Both the position numbers and the translations under genes were made by a program. The notes under the pieces are model-generated. The model was not told the DNA's origin. It did no database searches and worked only from the letters and a program-made list of their open reading frames with translations. This document shows, piece by piece, positions 51,980 to 60,208 of a stretch of 64,000 nt of DNA (position 1 is its first letter; every line of letters starts with the position of its first letter). This stretch comes from Brevibacillus panacihumi. Lineage in GTDB: Bacteria > Bacillota > Bacilli > Brevibacillales > Brevibacillaceae. The DNA lies in NCBI RefSeq assembly GCF_003710985.1, contig NZ_RHHT01000027.1, positions 124,001 through 188,000 of the forward strand, given 5' to 3'.

Positions 51980-54159
51980 GAATCGAAGAGGTGCAGCTCA
52001 AAGGTTTTGGCAAGTACCAGGACGCTGTGTTTCGCTTCGCACCGGGCATCAATCTCTTTTTTGCCCCCAATGAAGCAGGCAAGTCGACATTGCTGCACGG
52101 CATGATCGCCGCACTGTACGGCATGAAGCGGGATTACGTGAAAACGACCCGCTACCTGCCGGAGTACGAAAAGTATCGCCCGTGGCAGCCGGGACCGTAT
52201 GAAACAATCATCACCTATCAACTGGCAGGCAGGACGTATCGGCTCCACCGGAGTTTGCTGAAAGAGCGGGAAGAGGCTCGCCTGTTTTTGGACCCTGAAT
52301 GGACAGAGCTGACGGATGTTTACCAGGAGGACAGGCGCAAGGAGCGCAATTTTATCGAAAAGCATCTGGGGCTTAGCCGCAGCTTGTTTACAGATGTGAC
52401 GTGGATTCGCCGGGAGCCGCTGGCCGCCGGGGAGCATTTGATGCCGGCTTTGATGGCGGATACGCAGGAACCCAACCCCATTGCAAACAAAATTCTCGCC
52501 GAGCTGGAGCGGGATTTGAGCGCAATCGGCAAAAAGGAGAAGGCGGAAAATACGCTGCTGGGCAAGGCGACAGCACTCTTGGCCCAAAAAGAGGCGGAGC
52601 TGCGGCAAGCCGAGGCGGTCAGCCAAGAGATGAGCCAATTGAGCCGCCAGCTTGCCGATTGGGAGAGTGAGCGAGTCTCCCTGGAGCAGCTGCGCCATCG
52701 ATTGCTGCAAAAGAAAGCCCATTGGGCGAAGCGTGAAGAGGAGTGGCAGAAGCGGTGGCAGCTAAGCCATAGCACCCCTGATGAAGAGCAGTGGAGATGG
52801 TGGGAAGAAACCAGTCTCTCCCATGAGGAACGGGTGCTCCATCAGCAGACGCAGGCTGCCCTGCATCGTCTAAAGATTGCGGAAGAAAGCAAACATGAGC
52901 CAATGGCCCCGAGCCAGGAACACGAGCTGCTGCGCCGCCTGCAAATCGATTATGAGCAAGGGGCAGCGCTGAGGAGGCAATGGGAAGACGCGCATGTCAG
53001 ACTGGCGCAGCTCGCTGCCTCCACGCGACGGTCAGAAAGCAGGGAGCCGCGGCAGTCCTTTGGGGGGGCAGAGTGGTTGTGGACGGGTGCTGTCGCGTCT
53101 GCGGGAATCGGGATCATCTCTTGGCTGTTTGAGCAATTTAGCAGCAGTGCCGCAGCGTTTGCTGTGACCGCTGTTCTCGCAGCCGCGGCCTGGTTTTTTG
53201 GCGGTAAGCGGAAGAGGAATGACCCTGGAGCCAGCCTTCCATCAGAAGAAATGAGGAGAATCCAAGAGGAGCTGGCTTTTCTGGACGAAAGGCTGGAGGC
53301 CTTGTTGGGCCACTGGCAGCTGCCGGATTGGGAAGCTTTTATCGCATATCGGGAGGACCTGCAGCTGCAGATTCGGGAAAGGGAAAGTCGACAAGCCGCA
53401 GAGCGGCTCTCGAGGCATGAAGAGGCAAACAAACTGATCCGTGAGTGGGGAACGGCTGTCCGGGATTGCTTGACACGCGAAAAGCAGACATGGGGCTTGC
53501 GTGATTGGCAAACGGAATGCGCGAGGGTAGAAGAGCAATTGCAGCTGGTAAGAGAGCGGATTGCCAAGGCGACCGGACAGATGGAGGCGCATGAGGGGAT
53601 ATCTGTCTCACAGTCACGGGCAGAGTACGACGAAGCCCGGGCGGGACTCGCGCGGCTGCTGGAAAAGCGGGAGGCACTCCAATTCGCCCGTGATGCCTTG
53701 GTCGAGGCGATGGCGGAGTGGAACCGGGATGTATCTCCTGGCGTCAACAGACAGGCTTCCGTAGTGATGGACAAGATCTCGGATGGGCGTTATCGGGAGG
53801 TACGACTTGATCCGAGAGACAGCTTTTCGGTAAAAGTACTGGAGCCGCACAATCAGCGCGTGCTCGAACAGGAGCAATGCTCTACAGGAACACAGGATCA
53901 ACTGTACTTTGCCCAGAGAATGGCTTTGTTTCACCATGTCAGCCAGCAGACCGAGCCATTGCCGCTGTTTTTGGACGATCATTTTGTCCACTACGATCAG
54001 CGGCGTCTGAAGCAGGCATTGGCTTATCTGGAGGAAGTAAGCGAGGAGCACCAGATCTTCTTGTTCAGCTGTACGGATCGGGAGCTGCTCGTATGGGAGC
54101 GAATGCTGTCGGCATCACAAAAACATCGGGTACATGCGTTTGCCGAAATACTGGCGTAG
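51976..54159 (+). CDS. yhaN: SbcC/Rad50-like AAA ATPase (YhaN), short form
   Basis: 727 aa. Walker A lies at residues about 33-41 (APNEAGKST) and the C-terminal Walker B region is LPLFLDDHFVHYDQRR, flanking coiled coils. Around residues 365-415 two hydrophobic helices occur (WLWTGAVASAGIGIISWLF; AAFAVTAVLAAAAWFF), an odd feature shared with YhaN-type proteins. It is notably shorter than B. subtilis YhaN (about 960 aa), mainly in the coiled coils. Partner of YhaO; stop overlaps start by 4 bp. Confidence 0.88.
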   Translation: MRIEEVQLKGFGKYQDAVFRFAPGINLFFAPNEAGKSTLLHGMIAALYGMKRDYVKTTRYLPEYEKYRPWQPGPYETIITYQLAGRTYRLHRSLLKEREEARLFLDPEWTELTDVYQEDRRKERNFIEKHLGLSRSLFTDVTWIRREPLAAGEHLMPALMADTQEPNPIANKILAELERDLSAIGKKEKAENTLLGKATALLAQKEAELRQAEAVSQEMSQLSRQLADWESERVSLEQLRHRLLQKKAHWAKREEEWQKRWQLSHSTPDEEQWRWWEETSLSHEERVLHQQTQAALHRLKIAEESKHEPMAPSQEHELLRRLQIDYEQGAALRRQWEDAHVRLAQLAASTRRSESREPRQSFGGAEWLWTGAVASAGIGIISWLFEQFSSSAAAFAVTAVLAAAAWFFGGKRKRNDPGASLPSEEMRRIQEELAFLDERLEALLGHWQLPDWEAFIAYREDLQLQIRERESRQAAERLSRHEEANKLIREWGTAVRDCLTREKQTWGLRDWQTECARVEEQLQLVRERIAKATGQMEAHEGISVSQSRAEYDEARAGLARLLEKREALQFARDALVEAMAEWNRDVSPGVNRQASVVMDKISDGRYREVRLDPRDSFSVKVLEPHNQRVLEQEQCSTGTQDQLYFAQRMALFHHVSQQTEPLPLFLDDHFVHYDQRRLKQALAYLEEVSEEHQIFLFSCTDRELLVWERMLSASQKHRVHAFAEILA

Positions 54160-54251
54160 CATAATTGGCTTGAAGTGCCAAAGAGGTTGCCCCACCTTGG
54201 GTCAAGCTCTATAATGAACGTATTGACCAAGTCACGTGAGGAGTGGGCCCC

Positions 54252-55139
54252 ATGACGCAACGTAAACCCGAGTGGCTCAAAATTAACCTGGTATCCGGCC
54301 CGGAGCTTGCCACATTTAAGGAATTGAAACAAACCATGCGCAGCCAGACGCTGCATACGGTATGCGAAGAAGCAAAATGCCCCAACATCCATGAATGCTG
54401 GGCAAATCGTACGGCCACCTTCATGATCCTGGGAGATATCTGCACCCGTGCCTGCCGGTTTTGCGCTGTCAAGACAGGCTTGCCTACGGAGCTTGATCTG
54501 GCAGAGCCGGAGCGCGTAGCGGAGGCTGCCGAACAGATGGGCCTTAACTATGTCGTGGTTACCTCTGTAGCCCGTGATGATCTGGCGGACGGGGGAGCCC
54601 AGATTTTTGCCGAAACCATCCGGGCGATTCGGCGCAGATTGCCGCTTGCTTCCGTAGAGGTATTGATTCCTGACTTTTTGGGGAATTGGGATTCGCTCAA
54701 AACGGTTATGGATGCGCGTCCTGATGTTCTGAACCATAATATCGAGACGGTGCGTCGCATGTCTGATCGCGTCCGGGCTAGGGCGAAGTACGATCGTACG
54801 CTTGCCCTGCTGAAAAAAGCCAAGGAGCTTCAGCCAGACATTCCGACCAAATCCAGCCTGATGATCGGGGTTGGGGAGACAGTGGAGGAAATCATCGAAA
54901 CCATGGATGATTTGCGCTCCGTTGACGTGAATATCATGACGATCGGCCAGTACCTGCAGCCGACGAAAAAACATCTTAAGGTGGAGCATTATTACCATCC
55001 CGATGAATTCGCCAGGCTGAAAGAAGAAGGAATGAAACGAGGGTTTAGCCACGTAGAAGCAGGGCCGTTGGTGCGCAGCTCGTACCACGCCCACGAACAA
55101 GCGGATGCAGCGAAGGAAGGCATCGCGCAAGCACAATAA
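54252..55139 (+). CDS. lipA: Lipoyl synthase
   Basis: 295 aa radical SAM enzyme that inserts two sulfur atoms into octanoyl groups on GcvH or E2 proteins. The auxiliary cluster motif is [12 protein letters not shown] and the radical SAM motif is CTRACRFC. The C-terminal RSSYHA serine motif, which ligates the auxiliary cluster, is present. The ATG at 54252 has GAGGAG upstream. It depends on the suf operon and acts on GcvH, both encoded in this window. A perfect terminator follows. Confidence 0.96.
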   Translation: MTQRKPEWLKINLVSGPELATFKELKQTMRSQTLHTVCEEAKCPNIHECWANRTATFMILGDICTRACRFCAVKTGLPTELDLAEPERVAEAAEQMGLNYVVVTSVARDDLADGGAQIFAETIRAIRRRLPLASVEVLIPDFLGNWDSLKTVMDARPDVLNHNIETVRRMSDRVRARAKYDRTLALLKKAKELQPDIPTKSSLMIGVGETVEEIIETMDDLRSVDVNIMTIGQYLQPTKKHLKVEHYYHPDEFARLKEEGMKRGFSHVEAGPLVRSSYHAHEQADAAKEGIAQAQ

Positions 55140-55150
55140 TCGGCACATGC

Positions 55151-55189
55151 ACAAACCACCTGTCACAAGTGAACAGGTGGTTTGTTTTG
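55151..55189 (+). terminator. Terminator after lipA
   Basis: ACAAACCACCTGT and ACAGGTGGTTTGT are exactly complementary, then TTTT. Confidence 0.9.
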
Positions 55190-55200
55190 CCATTTGATCG

Positions 55201-56313
55201 TTAACGGTTGGAGATGCCTACAGGCGAATTCGTGCCTTTGTTTCTTTTGCTAGCTGTCCCAGCCTTGCCGCCTCTTGTGGTCTCTGCATCTGTTTTGCCA
55301 CCCATGCGCTTGATCAGCGAATTCAATTGGTTCCCATCGACTGAACGTACACCCATGGTATTGTTGGTGCGGCTGGCAACACGAGTGATTTCCTGAATAT
55401 CACGCGCGTTGTCGGTTACATATACCTTGTAGTAGCGAGGAGAGACAGACATGGCATTCATTCTCGCCTGTTTTTTCGCTTCCGCAGCGTTTTGGCCATT
55501 TGTGTTCAGCCCGACAAAGATCTCTTCATCGGTTACCAAGACAGTAGAGCGTTGTACTCCTGGGCAGCTTGCAGTTACATTTCCGACCGCACGAGCCAAT
55601 GCATCACGGTCTACATAAACCTGATTCGCATTGTTTGTAGCGCGGAGTACGTTGCGATCGGTCGTGGCATAGCCCATATGAGGCATTCCATTGCCCGTCG
55701 CTCCCATTGTTCCCATGCCTGTCCGGGTTCCCGTGTTTTGGTAAATGGATTGGTTTCTCGCACCATCGGGGAAGGCGGTGTAAGGGCGGGTTCCATTGGT
55801 GTAGGCGTTGAAGTTATTGTTGCGCCCATCTGTTCCGAAACCACGGAAACCATTGTTGCGTCCATCCATCCCGAAGCCGCGGAAGCCATCGTTGCCTCCA
55901 TTGGTCCCAAAGCCGAGGAAACCATCATTGCCTCCATTTGTCCCGAAGCCGCGGAAGCCATCTCCCATCCCGGCGCCAGTGCCCGTGGTGCCAGTGCCTG
56001 TATACCCGTTGGTCCCATAGGTGCTGGTTCCAGTGCCAGTGTAATTTCCGAACCCAGTTGCCCTTGTACCATACCCAGTAGTATTGGTCCCGTAATTTGT
56101 TCCATTCATCGTGCCTGCACCTGTGCCAAACGTGGTGCCTCGGCCTACTCCATCGTAGTTGCGAACATGCAGACCATCAGTCCCGGTATAGTTTCGTGTG
56201 GACTGGGTAGTGGTTTTGTTCGGCGTCGTGTAGTTCGGGGCAGCGTTGTTGCCACATGCGGAAGCCATCAAAGCGATACCTGCGATTGCTGGAATGAGCC
56301 ATTTCTTATTCAT
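55201..56313 (-). CDS. YhcN/YlaJ-family spore lipoprotein with Gly/Thr/Asn-rich repeats
   Basis: 370 aa. The signal MNKKWLIPAIAGIALMASA ends at a lipobox Cys (SACGNN). Residues about 25-170 are low complexity: Thr/Gly/Tyr-rich (YTGTGTSTYGTNG) then four 12-residue repeats of the form GFGTNGGNDGFR. The C-terminal domain (VYVDRDALARAVGNVTASCPGVQRSTVLVTDEEIFVGL..., RYYKVYVTDN, IKRMGGK) is the YhcN/YlaJ spore module. It is likely an inner-membrane or cortex lipoprotein of the spore. AGGAGGTG precedes the ATG. Confidence 0.8.
   Translation of the reverse strand: MNKKWLIPAIAGIALMASACGNNAAPNYTTPNKTTTQSTRNYTGTDGLHVRNYDGVGRGTTFGTGAGTMNGTNYGTNTTGYGTRATGFGNYTGTGTSTYGTNGYTGTGTTGTGAGMGDGFRGFGTNGGNDGFLGFGTNGGNDGFRGFGMDGRNNGFRGFGTDGRNNNFNAYTNGTRPYTAFPDGARNQSIYQNTGTRTGMGTMGATGNGMPHMGYATTDRNVLRATNNANQVYVDRDALARAVGNVTASCPGVQRSTVLVTDEEIFVGLNTNGQNAAEAKKQARMNAMSVSPRYYKVYVTDNARDIQEITRVASRTNNTMGVRSVDGNQLNSLIKRMGGKTDAETTRGGKAGTASKRNKGTNSPVGISNR
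55814..55961. repeat. Four tandem 36-bp repeats within the spore lipoprotein gene
   Basis: Units of 36 bp encode variants of GFGTNGGNDGFR; the first two (in coding order) differ from the last two mainly in Asn/Asp and Gly/Arg codons. Copy number may vary between strains. Confidence 0.75.
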
Positions 56314-56436
56314 TGGAACACCTCCTACACGATAGAATGTCCACACTGCGACCGGCGTTTTCGTGGGAATTTTAGCTCTTATTGCTTGAAATATGGTAAG
56401 ATGGTCGTAGTATGCACGAGTGAGGAGGGAGCGGAC

Positions 56437-57069
56437 TTGATTCGCACGCAAGCCGGTACTTATGAAGTCATGGAAGAAAATCGCGATGGCTGGAATCCAG
56501 AAGCATTCAAAGAGCGCTATAGCGACATTCTCGACAAATACGACTACATCGTAGGCGATTGGGGCTATGGTCAACTCCGTCTGCGGGGATTTTATTCCGA
56601 TGCGAATCGCAAAGTGCCGTTCGAGCAGCGAATTTCCGCTCTGGATGAATACCTGCAGGAGTTCTGCAATTTCGGGTGCCCCTATTTCGTTTTGCAAAAG
56701 GTAAAAGGGGCATTTGGTTCGGATGAAACCCAGAGCCAGGACCTGGCTGCTTACGATGCAGAGGGGGAAGAACGGCAGGAACTCGTTCGGGACGATGTGA
56801 TTCACACAGAGCGCAAGGATCGCCGTCGGTTCAATCCCCGCCAGAACAAGCAGGATCGGTCAGAACGAGGCAACGCAGCAGCAGGGCAAGAGCAGCGCGC
56901 AGGCTCCGGTCGCGGTGAGCGATCAGACAAGCCCAGATTGAACAAGGATAAAATGGAGAAAGGTCGGGACAACGGGAAAGACCGTCGACCGCATCAAGCA
57001 CGTCCGAACCGTGAGCGCGACAAGGTCTCAAGCAGCCCCAACACGAATCCGCCCAAACGTGAAGGATAG
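56437..57069 (+). CDS. yutD: YutD family protein with basic disordered tail
   Basis: 210 aa. The first 95 residues (YEVMEENRDGWNPEAFKERYSDILDKYDYIVGDWGYGQLRLRGFY and EYLQEFCNFGCPYFVLQKVK) are the YutD domain, small and of unknown function. The last 90 residues are Arg/Lys/Asn-rich and probably disordered. The start is TTG 56437, 6 nt after GAGGAGGGA. The same frame is open upstream to 55492 only because it reads antisense to the spore lipoprotein gene. Confidence 0.87.
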   Translation: MIRTQAGTYEVMEENRDGWNPEAFKERYSDILDKYDYIVGDWGYGQLRLRGFYSDANRKVPFEQRISALDEYLQEFCNFGCPYFVLQKVKGAFGSDETQSQDLAAYDAEGEERQELVRDDVIHTERKDRRRFNPRQNKQDRSERGNAAAGQEQRAGSGRGERSDKPRLNKDKMEKGRDNGKDRRPHQARPNRERDKVSSSPNTNPPKREG

Positions 57070-57085
57070 AAAAGGATAAAAAAGC

Positions 57086-57119
57086 AAACAGCCCTTTCCG
57101 AAACAGGAGGGGCTGTTTA
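57086..57119 (-). terminator. Terminator of the PY-repeat protein gene
   Basis: On the minus strand AAACAGCCCC pairs with GGGCTGTTT, followed by GCTTTTTTA. It may also serve yutD. Confidence 0.7.
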
Positions 57120-57139
57120 TCATTTGATTGGTGACCAGC

Positions 57140-57388
57140 TTAAAATCCGTCGTATCCTCCATATCCTCCGTACGGATAGAAGGGATAAGGCTGGTAAGGA
57201 TAGGGATAAGGATAGGGGTAAGGGTAGGGGTAAGGATAGGTGCCAAAGGGAATTACGATTGGAAAAATAAAATCGATGTCTCTTCTGCGGCGACGCCAAA
57301 ATACAGGGTGCGCTTGGTCTTCCGGAATGGATTGGTAGTCTTCCTCAGTGCTATATTGCGCATGATGGTCATGTTGATAAGGTTGCAT
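57140..57388 (-). CDS. Small Pro-Tyr-repeat protein, possible spore coat component
   Basis: 82 aa from the ATG at 57388 (an ATG at 57412 and the frame start at 57496 are alternatives; the GAGGAG site is 13 nt upstream). Layout: His/Asp/Glu-rich start (MQPYQHDHHAQYSTEEDYQ), an Arg cluster (FWRRRRRDIDFIFP), then PYPYPYPYPYPYPYQPYPFYPY and a Gly/Tyr tail GGYGGYDGF. Such compositions are common in coat and exosporium proteins. No known domain. Coding assignment is supported by SD and terminator, but only moderately. Confidence 0.55.
   Translation of the reverse strand: MQPYQHDHHAQYSTEEDYQSIPEDQAHPVFWRRRRRDIDFIFPIVIPFGTYPYPYPYPYPYPYPYQPYPFYPYGGYGGYDGF
57181..57240. repeat. Hexanucleotide tandem repeat (GGRTAR)n
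   Basis: About ten degenerate units of GGATAA/GGGTAA/GGATAG encode the Pro-Tyr run on the minus strand. A likely slippage-prone site. Confidence 0.8.
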
Positions 57389-57490
57389 TGTGCGATCTGC
57401 ACTCCTCTCCATGTCTGTATGTGCAGTAGCAGTATACGGGATAGATGCCCTGCTTGAGCGTTGTCCGGACAGAATTGGGCTCTTGGGCAA

Positions 57491-57527
57491 AAGCAAAGAG
57501 GGAAGAGCATCATGGGCTCTTCCCTCA
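57491..57527 (-). terminator. Terminator of the glpX operon
   Basis: GAGGGAAGAGC and GCTCTTCCCTC pair perfectly; on the minus strand TTTGCTTTTG follows. It lies 20 bp past the DUF3055-like gene. Confidence 0.8.
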
Positions 57528-57546
57528 AACGGAGTCGGCTGGAATA

Positions 57547-57816
57547 TTAAATAACGGTTTCCAAAAAGGAGTGCAGTTCCTGCGCTTCTGCTTCGCTGAT
57601 GTTGAAGGCGTACTCGAGATAGCCTTCCTCCTTCAAGTCATCATGTCCGATGATGGCAGAACGGCCATTTTGAATATTGATCACCAGTTTTTTTCCGTAA
57701 AAGCGATTTGTCGTCGTGATCGCCAGGTCGAAGCGCGTCGACTCAGCCATGAAACTGACGAAGCGGGTTTTGGTTTCCTCTGTGTCGTCGTACAGGTAAA
57801 ACAAATCGTGGGCCAT
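57547..57816 (-). CDS. DUF3055-like small cytosolic protein
   Basis: 89 aa beginning MAHDLFYLYDDTEETKTRFVSF, with FDLAITTTNRFYGKKLVINIQNGRSAIIGHDD following and an acidic C-terminal helix. This matches what I recall of the DUF3055 family of Firmicutes; no function is known. It starts 10 nt after the stop of glpX and shares its transcript, ending at a strong terminator. Confidence 0.7.
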   Translation of the reverse strand: MAHDLFYLYDDTEETKTRFVSFMAESTRFDLAITTTNRFYGKKLVINIQNGRSAIIGHDDLKEEGYLEYAFNISEAEAQELHSFLETVI

Positions 57817-57826
57817 GTGTATCCCC

Positions 57827-58801
57827 CTATCTCAATGGTAAATGTGGTTTATGCTCTGTGTTGTGCAGGGCACGCACAAAGCGGATCGTCTTGGTCTGTG
57901 CGCGCATGACGATGGAGTGGGTTTCCACCATGTCGTCGCCCAAAAAGCGGACGCCTTGCAGCAATTCGCCGTCAGACACGCCAGTTGCCGCAAAAATGGC
58001 GTCATCACCCCGAACAAGATCATGTAGGTGAAGAAGCTGCTCGGGGTTGGCAAGCCCCATCCGAATGCAGCGTTCACGCTCGCTGTCGTTTTGCGGCTTG
58101 AGCTGGGCTTGCATGTCTCCTCCAAGACATTTAATCGCAGCTGCGCTGATGACACCTTCTGGAGCGCCGCCAATCCCTAAGAAGAGATCGATTCCGGTAT
58201 GAGGGAGGCAGGCAGCGATTGCAGCCCCTACATCTCCGTCTCCGAACAGTTTGACGCGGGCTCCTTTTTCCCGGATTGCATCGATGATGGCCTGGTGGCG
58301 TTCCCGCTCCTGGATAATGACAGTTACATCCTGAATCCGTTTGTTGTTGGCTTCCGCGACGATTTCGATCATTTGGTCGACAGGATCGTGGAGCTTGATT
58401 TTTCCCGCTGCGCGTTTTCCGACTGCCATTTTCATCATATACATGTCGGGTGCGTGGAGCAACGTGCCGCGGTCCCCGATGGCGATGACAGACATGGCAT
58501 TGTTATGCCCCTTGGCTACGATGGTCGTGCCTTCGAGCGGATCTACCGCCACGTCCACTTCTGGACCTGTTGCATCCGCATGTCCCAGTTTTTCTCCAAT
58601 ATAGAGCATGGGGGCTTCATCCAGTTCTCCTTCACCAATGACAACCGTTCCCCGCATGTTGATGGTATCAAACATGGCCCGCATGGCCTCGGTCGCCGCT
58701 CCATCTGCCTCGTTTTTATTCCCCCGTCCCAACCAGTGGGACGAGGCGAGTGCTGCCATTTCTGTTACACGCACGATTTCCAGTGCCAGTTCGCGTTCCA
58801 A
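57827..58801 (-). CDS. glpX: Fructose-1,6-bisphosphatase class II (GlpX)
   Basis: 324 aa. Lithium-sensitive phosphatase motifs are intact: AMRAMFDTINMRGTVVIGEGELDEAPMLYIGE near the N-terminus, DVAVDPLEGTTIVAKG, and GIGGAPEGVISAAAIKCLGG. It removes phosphate from fructose-1,6-bisphosphate in gluconeogenesis, complementing PckA in this window. TTG start at 58801 behind GGGAGGAAG. Forms an operon with the DUF3055-like gene. Confidence 0.95.
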   Translation of the reverse strand: MERELALEIVRVTEMAALASSHWLGRGNKNEADGAATEAMRAMFDTINMRGTVVIGEGELDEAPMLYIGEKLGHADATGPEVDVAVDPLEGTTIVAKGHNNAMSVIAIGDRGTLLHAPDMYMMKMAVGKRAAGKIKLHDPVDQMIEIVAEANNKRIQDVTVIIQERERHQAIIDAIREKGARVKLFGDGDVGAAIAACLPHTGIDLFLGIGGAPEGVISAAAIKCLGGDMQAQLKPQNDSERERCIRMGLANPEQLLHLHDLVRGDDAIFAATGVSDGELLQGVRFLGDDMVETHSIVMRAQTKTIRFVRALHNTEHKPHLPLR

Positions 58802-58866
58802 AAGTCTTCCTCCCTTGATCCCAGCAAAATACCTCCATCATTGTAACATAAAGTACAAGGGGAATC

Positions 58867-58894
58867 GTGACAGCGTGTACAAATTTGGTATACT
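58867..58894 (+). promoter_or_regulatory. Promoter of the small-membrane-protein/yutE unit
   Basis: GTGACA (58867-58872), 16 bp, then TGG-TATACT with -10 at 58889-58894 (extended -10), 26 bp before the GTG start. Confidence 0.65.
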
Positions 58895-58919
58895 GATGGT
58901 TGAAAAGAGGTGACAGCCG

Positions 58920-59027
58920 GTGAGCAATTCCTACCTGCAGGAAGGGGAATTGGTTCTTCTCGTCCTTGTTCTCACATTCGCAATTACCATTTTTTACGCA
59001 AAGCGAAAAGCAAAAAAGCGGAAATAG
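58920..59027 (+). CDS. 35-residue single-pass membrane protein
   Basis: A GTG-started frame of 35 codons ends in TAG 10 bp before yutE. The product begins MSNSYLQEGE, has one hydrophobic helix (LVLLVLVLTFAITIFYA) and a very basic tail KRKAKKRK. AGAGGTGAC lies 7 nt upstream, and the frame sits directly behind an extended -10 promoter. Short length makes it easy to miss. Function unknown; probably co-transcribed with yutE. Confidence 0.6.
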   Translation: MSNSYLQEGELVLLVLVLTFAITIFYAKRKAKKRK

Positions 59028-59037
59028 GTGAAATCAC

Positions 59038-59472
59038 ATGTATGATGTAAATACAAAACGTATCGATCAAGTTTTTACCCATATGAATAAGATGATAAAT
59101 TTGTTGGAAAAGCTGAGTGGCCGCGGCAAGGATGCGGTACTGGCAGACGAGGTGGCGACGGCTGCGATGGAGCGCGGTCTGCATCTGTCAATTGAAGCGG
59201 TCATCGATGTCGGCAATGCGTTGATCGACGGATTTATCATGCGCGACCCTGGAAGCTACAGCGATATTGTCGAAATTCTGCGCGATGAGCAGGTCATTAC
59301 CGAGCAGCAAGCCCGAATTCTAACCCGTGTCACTGACTTCCGCAAGCATCTGGTCAACGATTACACGACTGTGCCTGCCGGCGAGATGTATGAGGTTGTA
59401 CAGGATTCGCTTTCCACTCTGCGTGAATTCGAACCAGCAGTCCGTACTTATCTTGAAAAAGAGCTATTCTAA
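59038..59472 (+). CDS. yutE: HepT-like/DUF86 protein YutE
   Basis: 144 aa all-helical protein of the DUF86/HepT-like group. The segment EVATAAMERGLHLSIEAVIDVGNALID and the C-terminal TDFRKHLVNDYTTV correspond to the family core. In active HepT toxins an RX4-6HXY motif is the RNase or target site; here the tract reads RKHLVNDY, so the His is displaced. No MNT-type antitoxin nucleotidyltransferase is adjacent. It matches B. subtilis YutE, located in the same yut neighbourhood. Confidence 0.82.
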   Translation: MYDVNTKRIDQVFTHMNKMINLLEKLSGRGKDAVLADEVATAAMERGLHLSIEAVIDVGNALIDGFIMRDPGSYSDIVEILRDEQVITEQQARILTRVTDFRKHLVNDYTTVPAGEMYEVVQDSLSTLREFEPAVRTYLEKELF

Positions 59473-59507
59473 GCAGGTAAGCGGATTTTTTATACAAAAC
59501 CCTTTCA

Positions 59508-59540
59508 TTAGTTTACTAACGTGTCGAAATCCGCTACAAT
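59508..59540 (+). promoter_or_regulatory. Promoter and dyad of the Fe-S-sensor-like regulator gene
   Basis: TTTACT (59512-59517), 17 bp, TACAAT (59535-59540). The dyad TTAGT-TT-ACTAA (59508-59519) overlaps the -35 box, suggesting autoregulation. Confidence 0.6.
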
Positions 59541-59563
59541 AAAGAGAAAGGGCGGTGATACGT

Positions 59564-60193
59564 ATGACAAATGAAGGAACGTCCACCCGCGATCAGATCT
59601 TGCACATGCTAAAGGTCAGAGGGTCGCTCTCAGTCAGCGACATGGCAGTCGATCTTGGCATCACGGAGATGGCGGTGAGACGTCATCTAAATACATTGGA
59701 ACGGGATAGCTTGATCAAGTCTACCTTGGTTCGGCAAGCGATGGGACGCCCAACAAACGTTTATTCCTTGTCGCAGGAAGCAGATGAATTGTTTCCGCGC
59801 AATTATTCTCATTTGACGCTAGATTTTCTTCGGGATTTGCAAGACATGGACGGCATGGGAAAAGTGGAAATGCTTTTTCGCCGCCGTGAGAATCGTCTGG
59901 AGGAAACCTACCGGCCGCAGATTCAGGGAGATTTGGAAGAACGTGTAGCCAAGTTGGCCGAGCTGCAAAATGACAAAGGCTATATGGTGGAATGGGAAAA
60001 GGTCGAATCCGGAGACGGCTACCGCATCCAAGAATTTAACTGTCCCATTTCGCAAGTTGCCCGTGAGTACAATCAGGCATGCAGCTGCGAGCTTTCGCTG
60101 TTCCGCCGCGTGCTCAAAGCCAATGTCGAGCAGACCTCGTGCATGGCCAAAGGCGGCGAAAAATGCGTGTTCGAGATCAAAGAAGCAAAGTAA
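59564..60193 (+). CDS. HTH transcriptional regulator with Cys-rich C-terminus (SufR-like)
   Basis: 209 aa. The N-terminal winged helix (TRDQILHMLKVRGSLSVSDMAVDLGITEMAVRRHLNTLERDSLI) is ArsR/DeoR-like. The C-terminal third has NCPISQVAREYNQACSCE and, 25 residues later, SCMAKGGEKC: a C-x12-C-x-C...C-x7-C pattern like the [4Fe-4S] ligands of SufR regulators. It may sense cluster status. It is 122 bp upstream of an Nramp transporter, separated by a terminator; the suf operon is 42 kb away. ATG 59564 follows GGGCGG. Confidence 0.8.
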   Translation: MTNEGTSTRDQILHMLKVRGSLSVSDMAVDLGITEMAVRRHLNTLERDSLIKSTLVRQAMGRPTNVYSLSQEADELFPRNYSHLTLDFLRDLQDMDGMGKVEMLFRRRENRLEETYRPQIQGDLEERVAKLAELQNDKGYMVEWEKVESGDGYRIQEFNCPISQVAREYNQACSCELSLFRRVLKANVEQTSCMAKGGEKCVFEIKEAK

Positions 60194-60208
60194 AGCTGGA
60201 ACCGGGAA

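Noticed and set aside
55814-55961. 36-bp repeats considered as a CRISPR array
   Set aside because: The units are adjacent without spacers and stay in frame inside a coding sequence, encoding a 12-residue repeat.
55492-56436. Upstream extension of the yutD reading frame (total 525 codons)
   Set aside because: It runs antisense through the spore lipoprotein gene; openness is caused by the repetitive codon composition. The strong GAGGAGGGA site and family length place the yutD start at TTG 56437.
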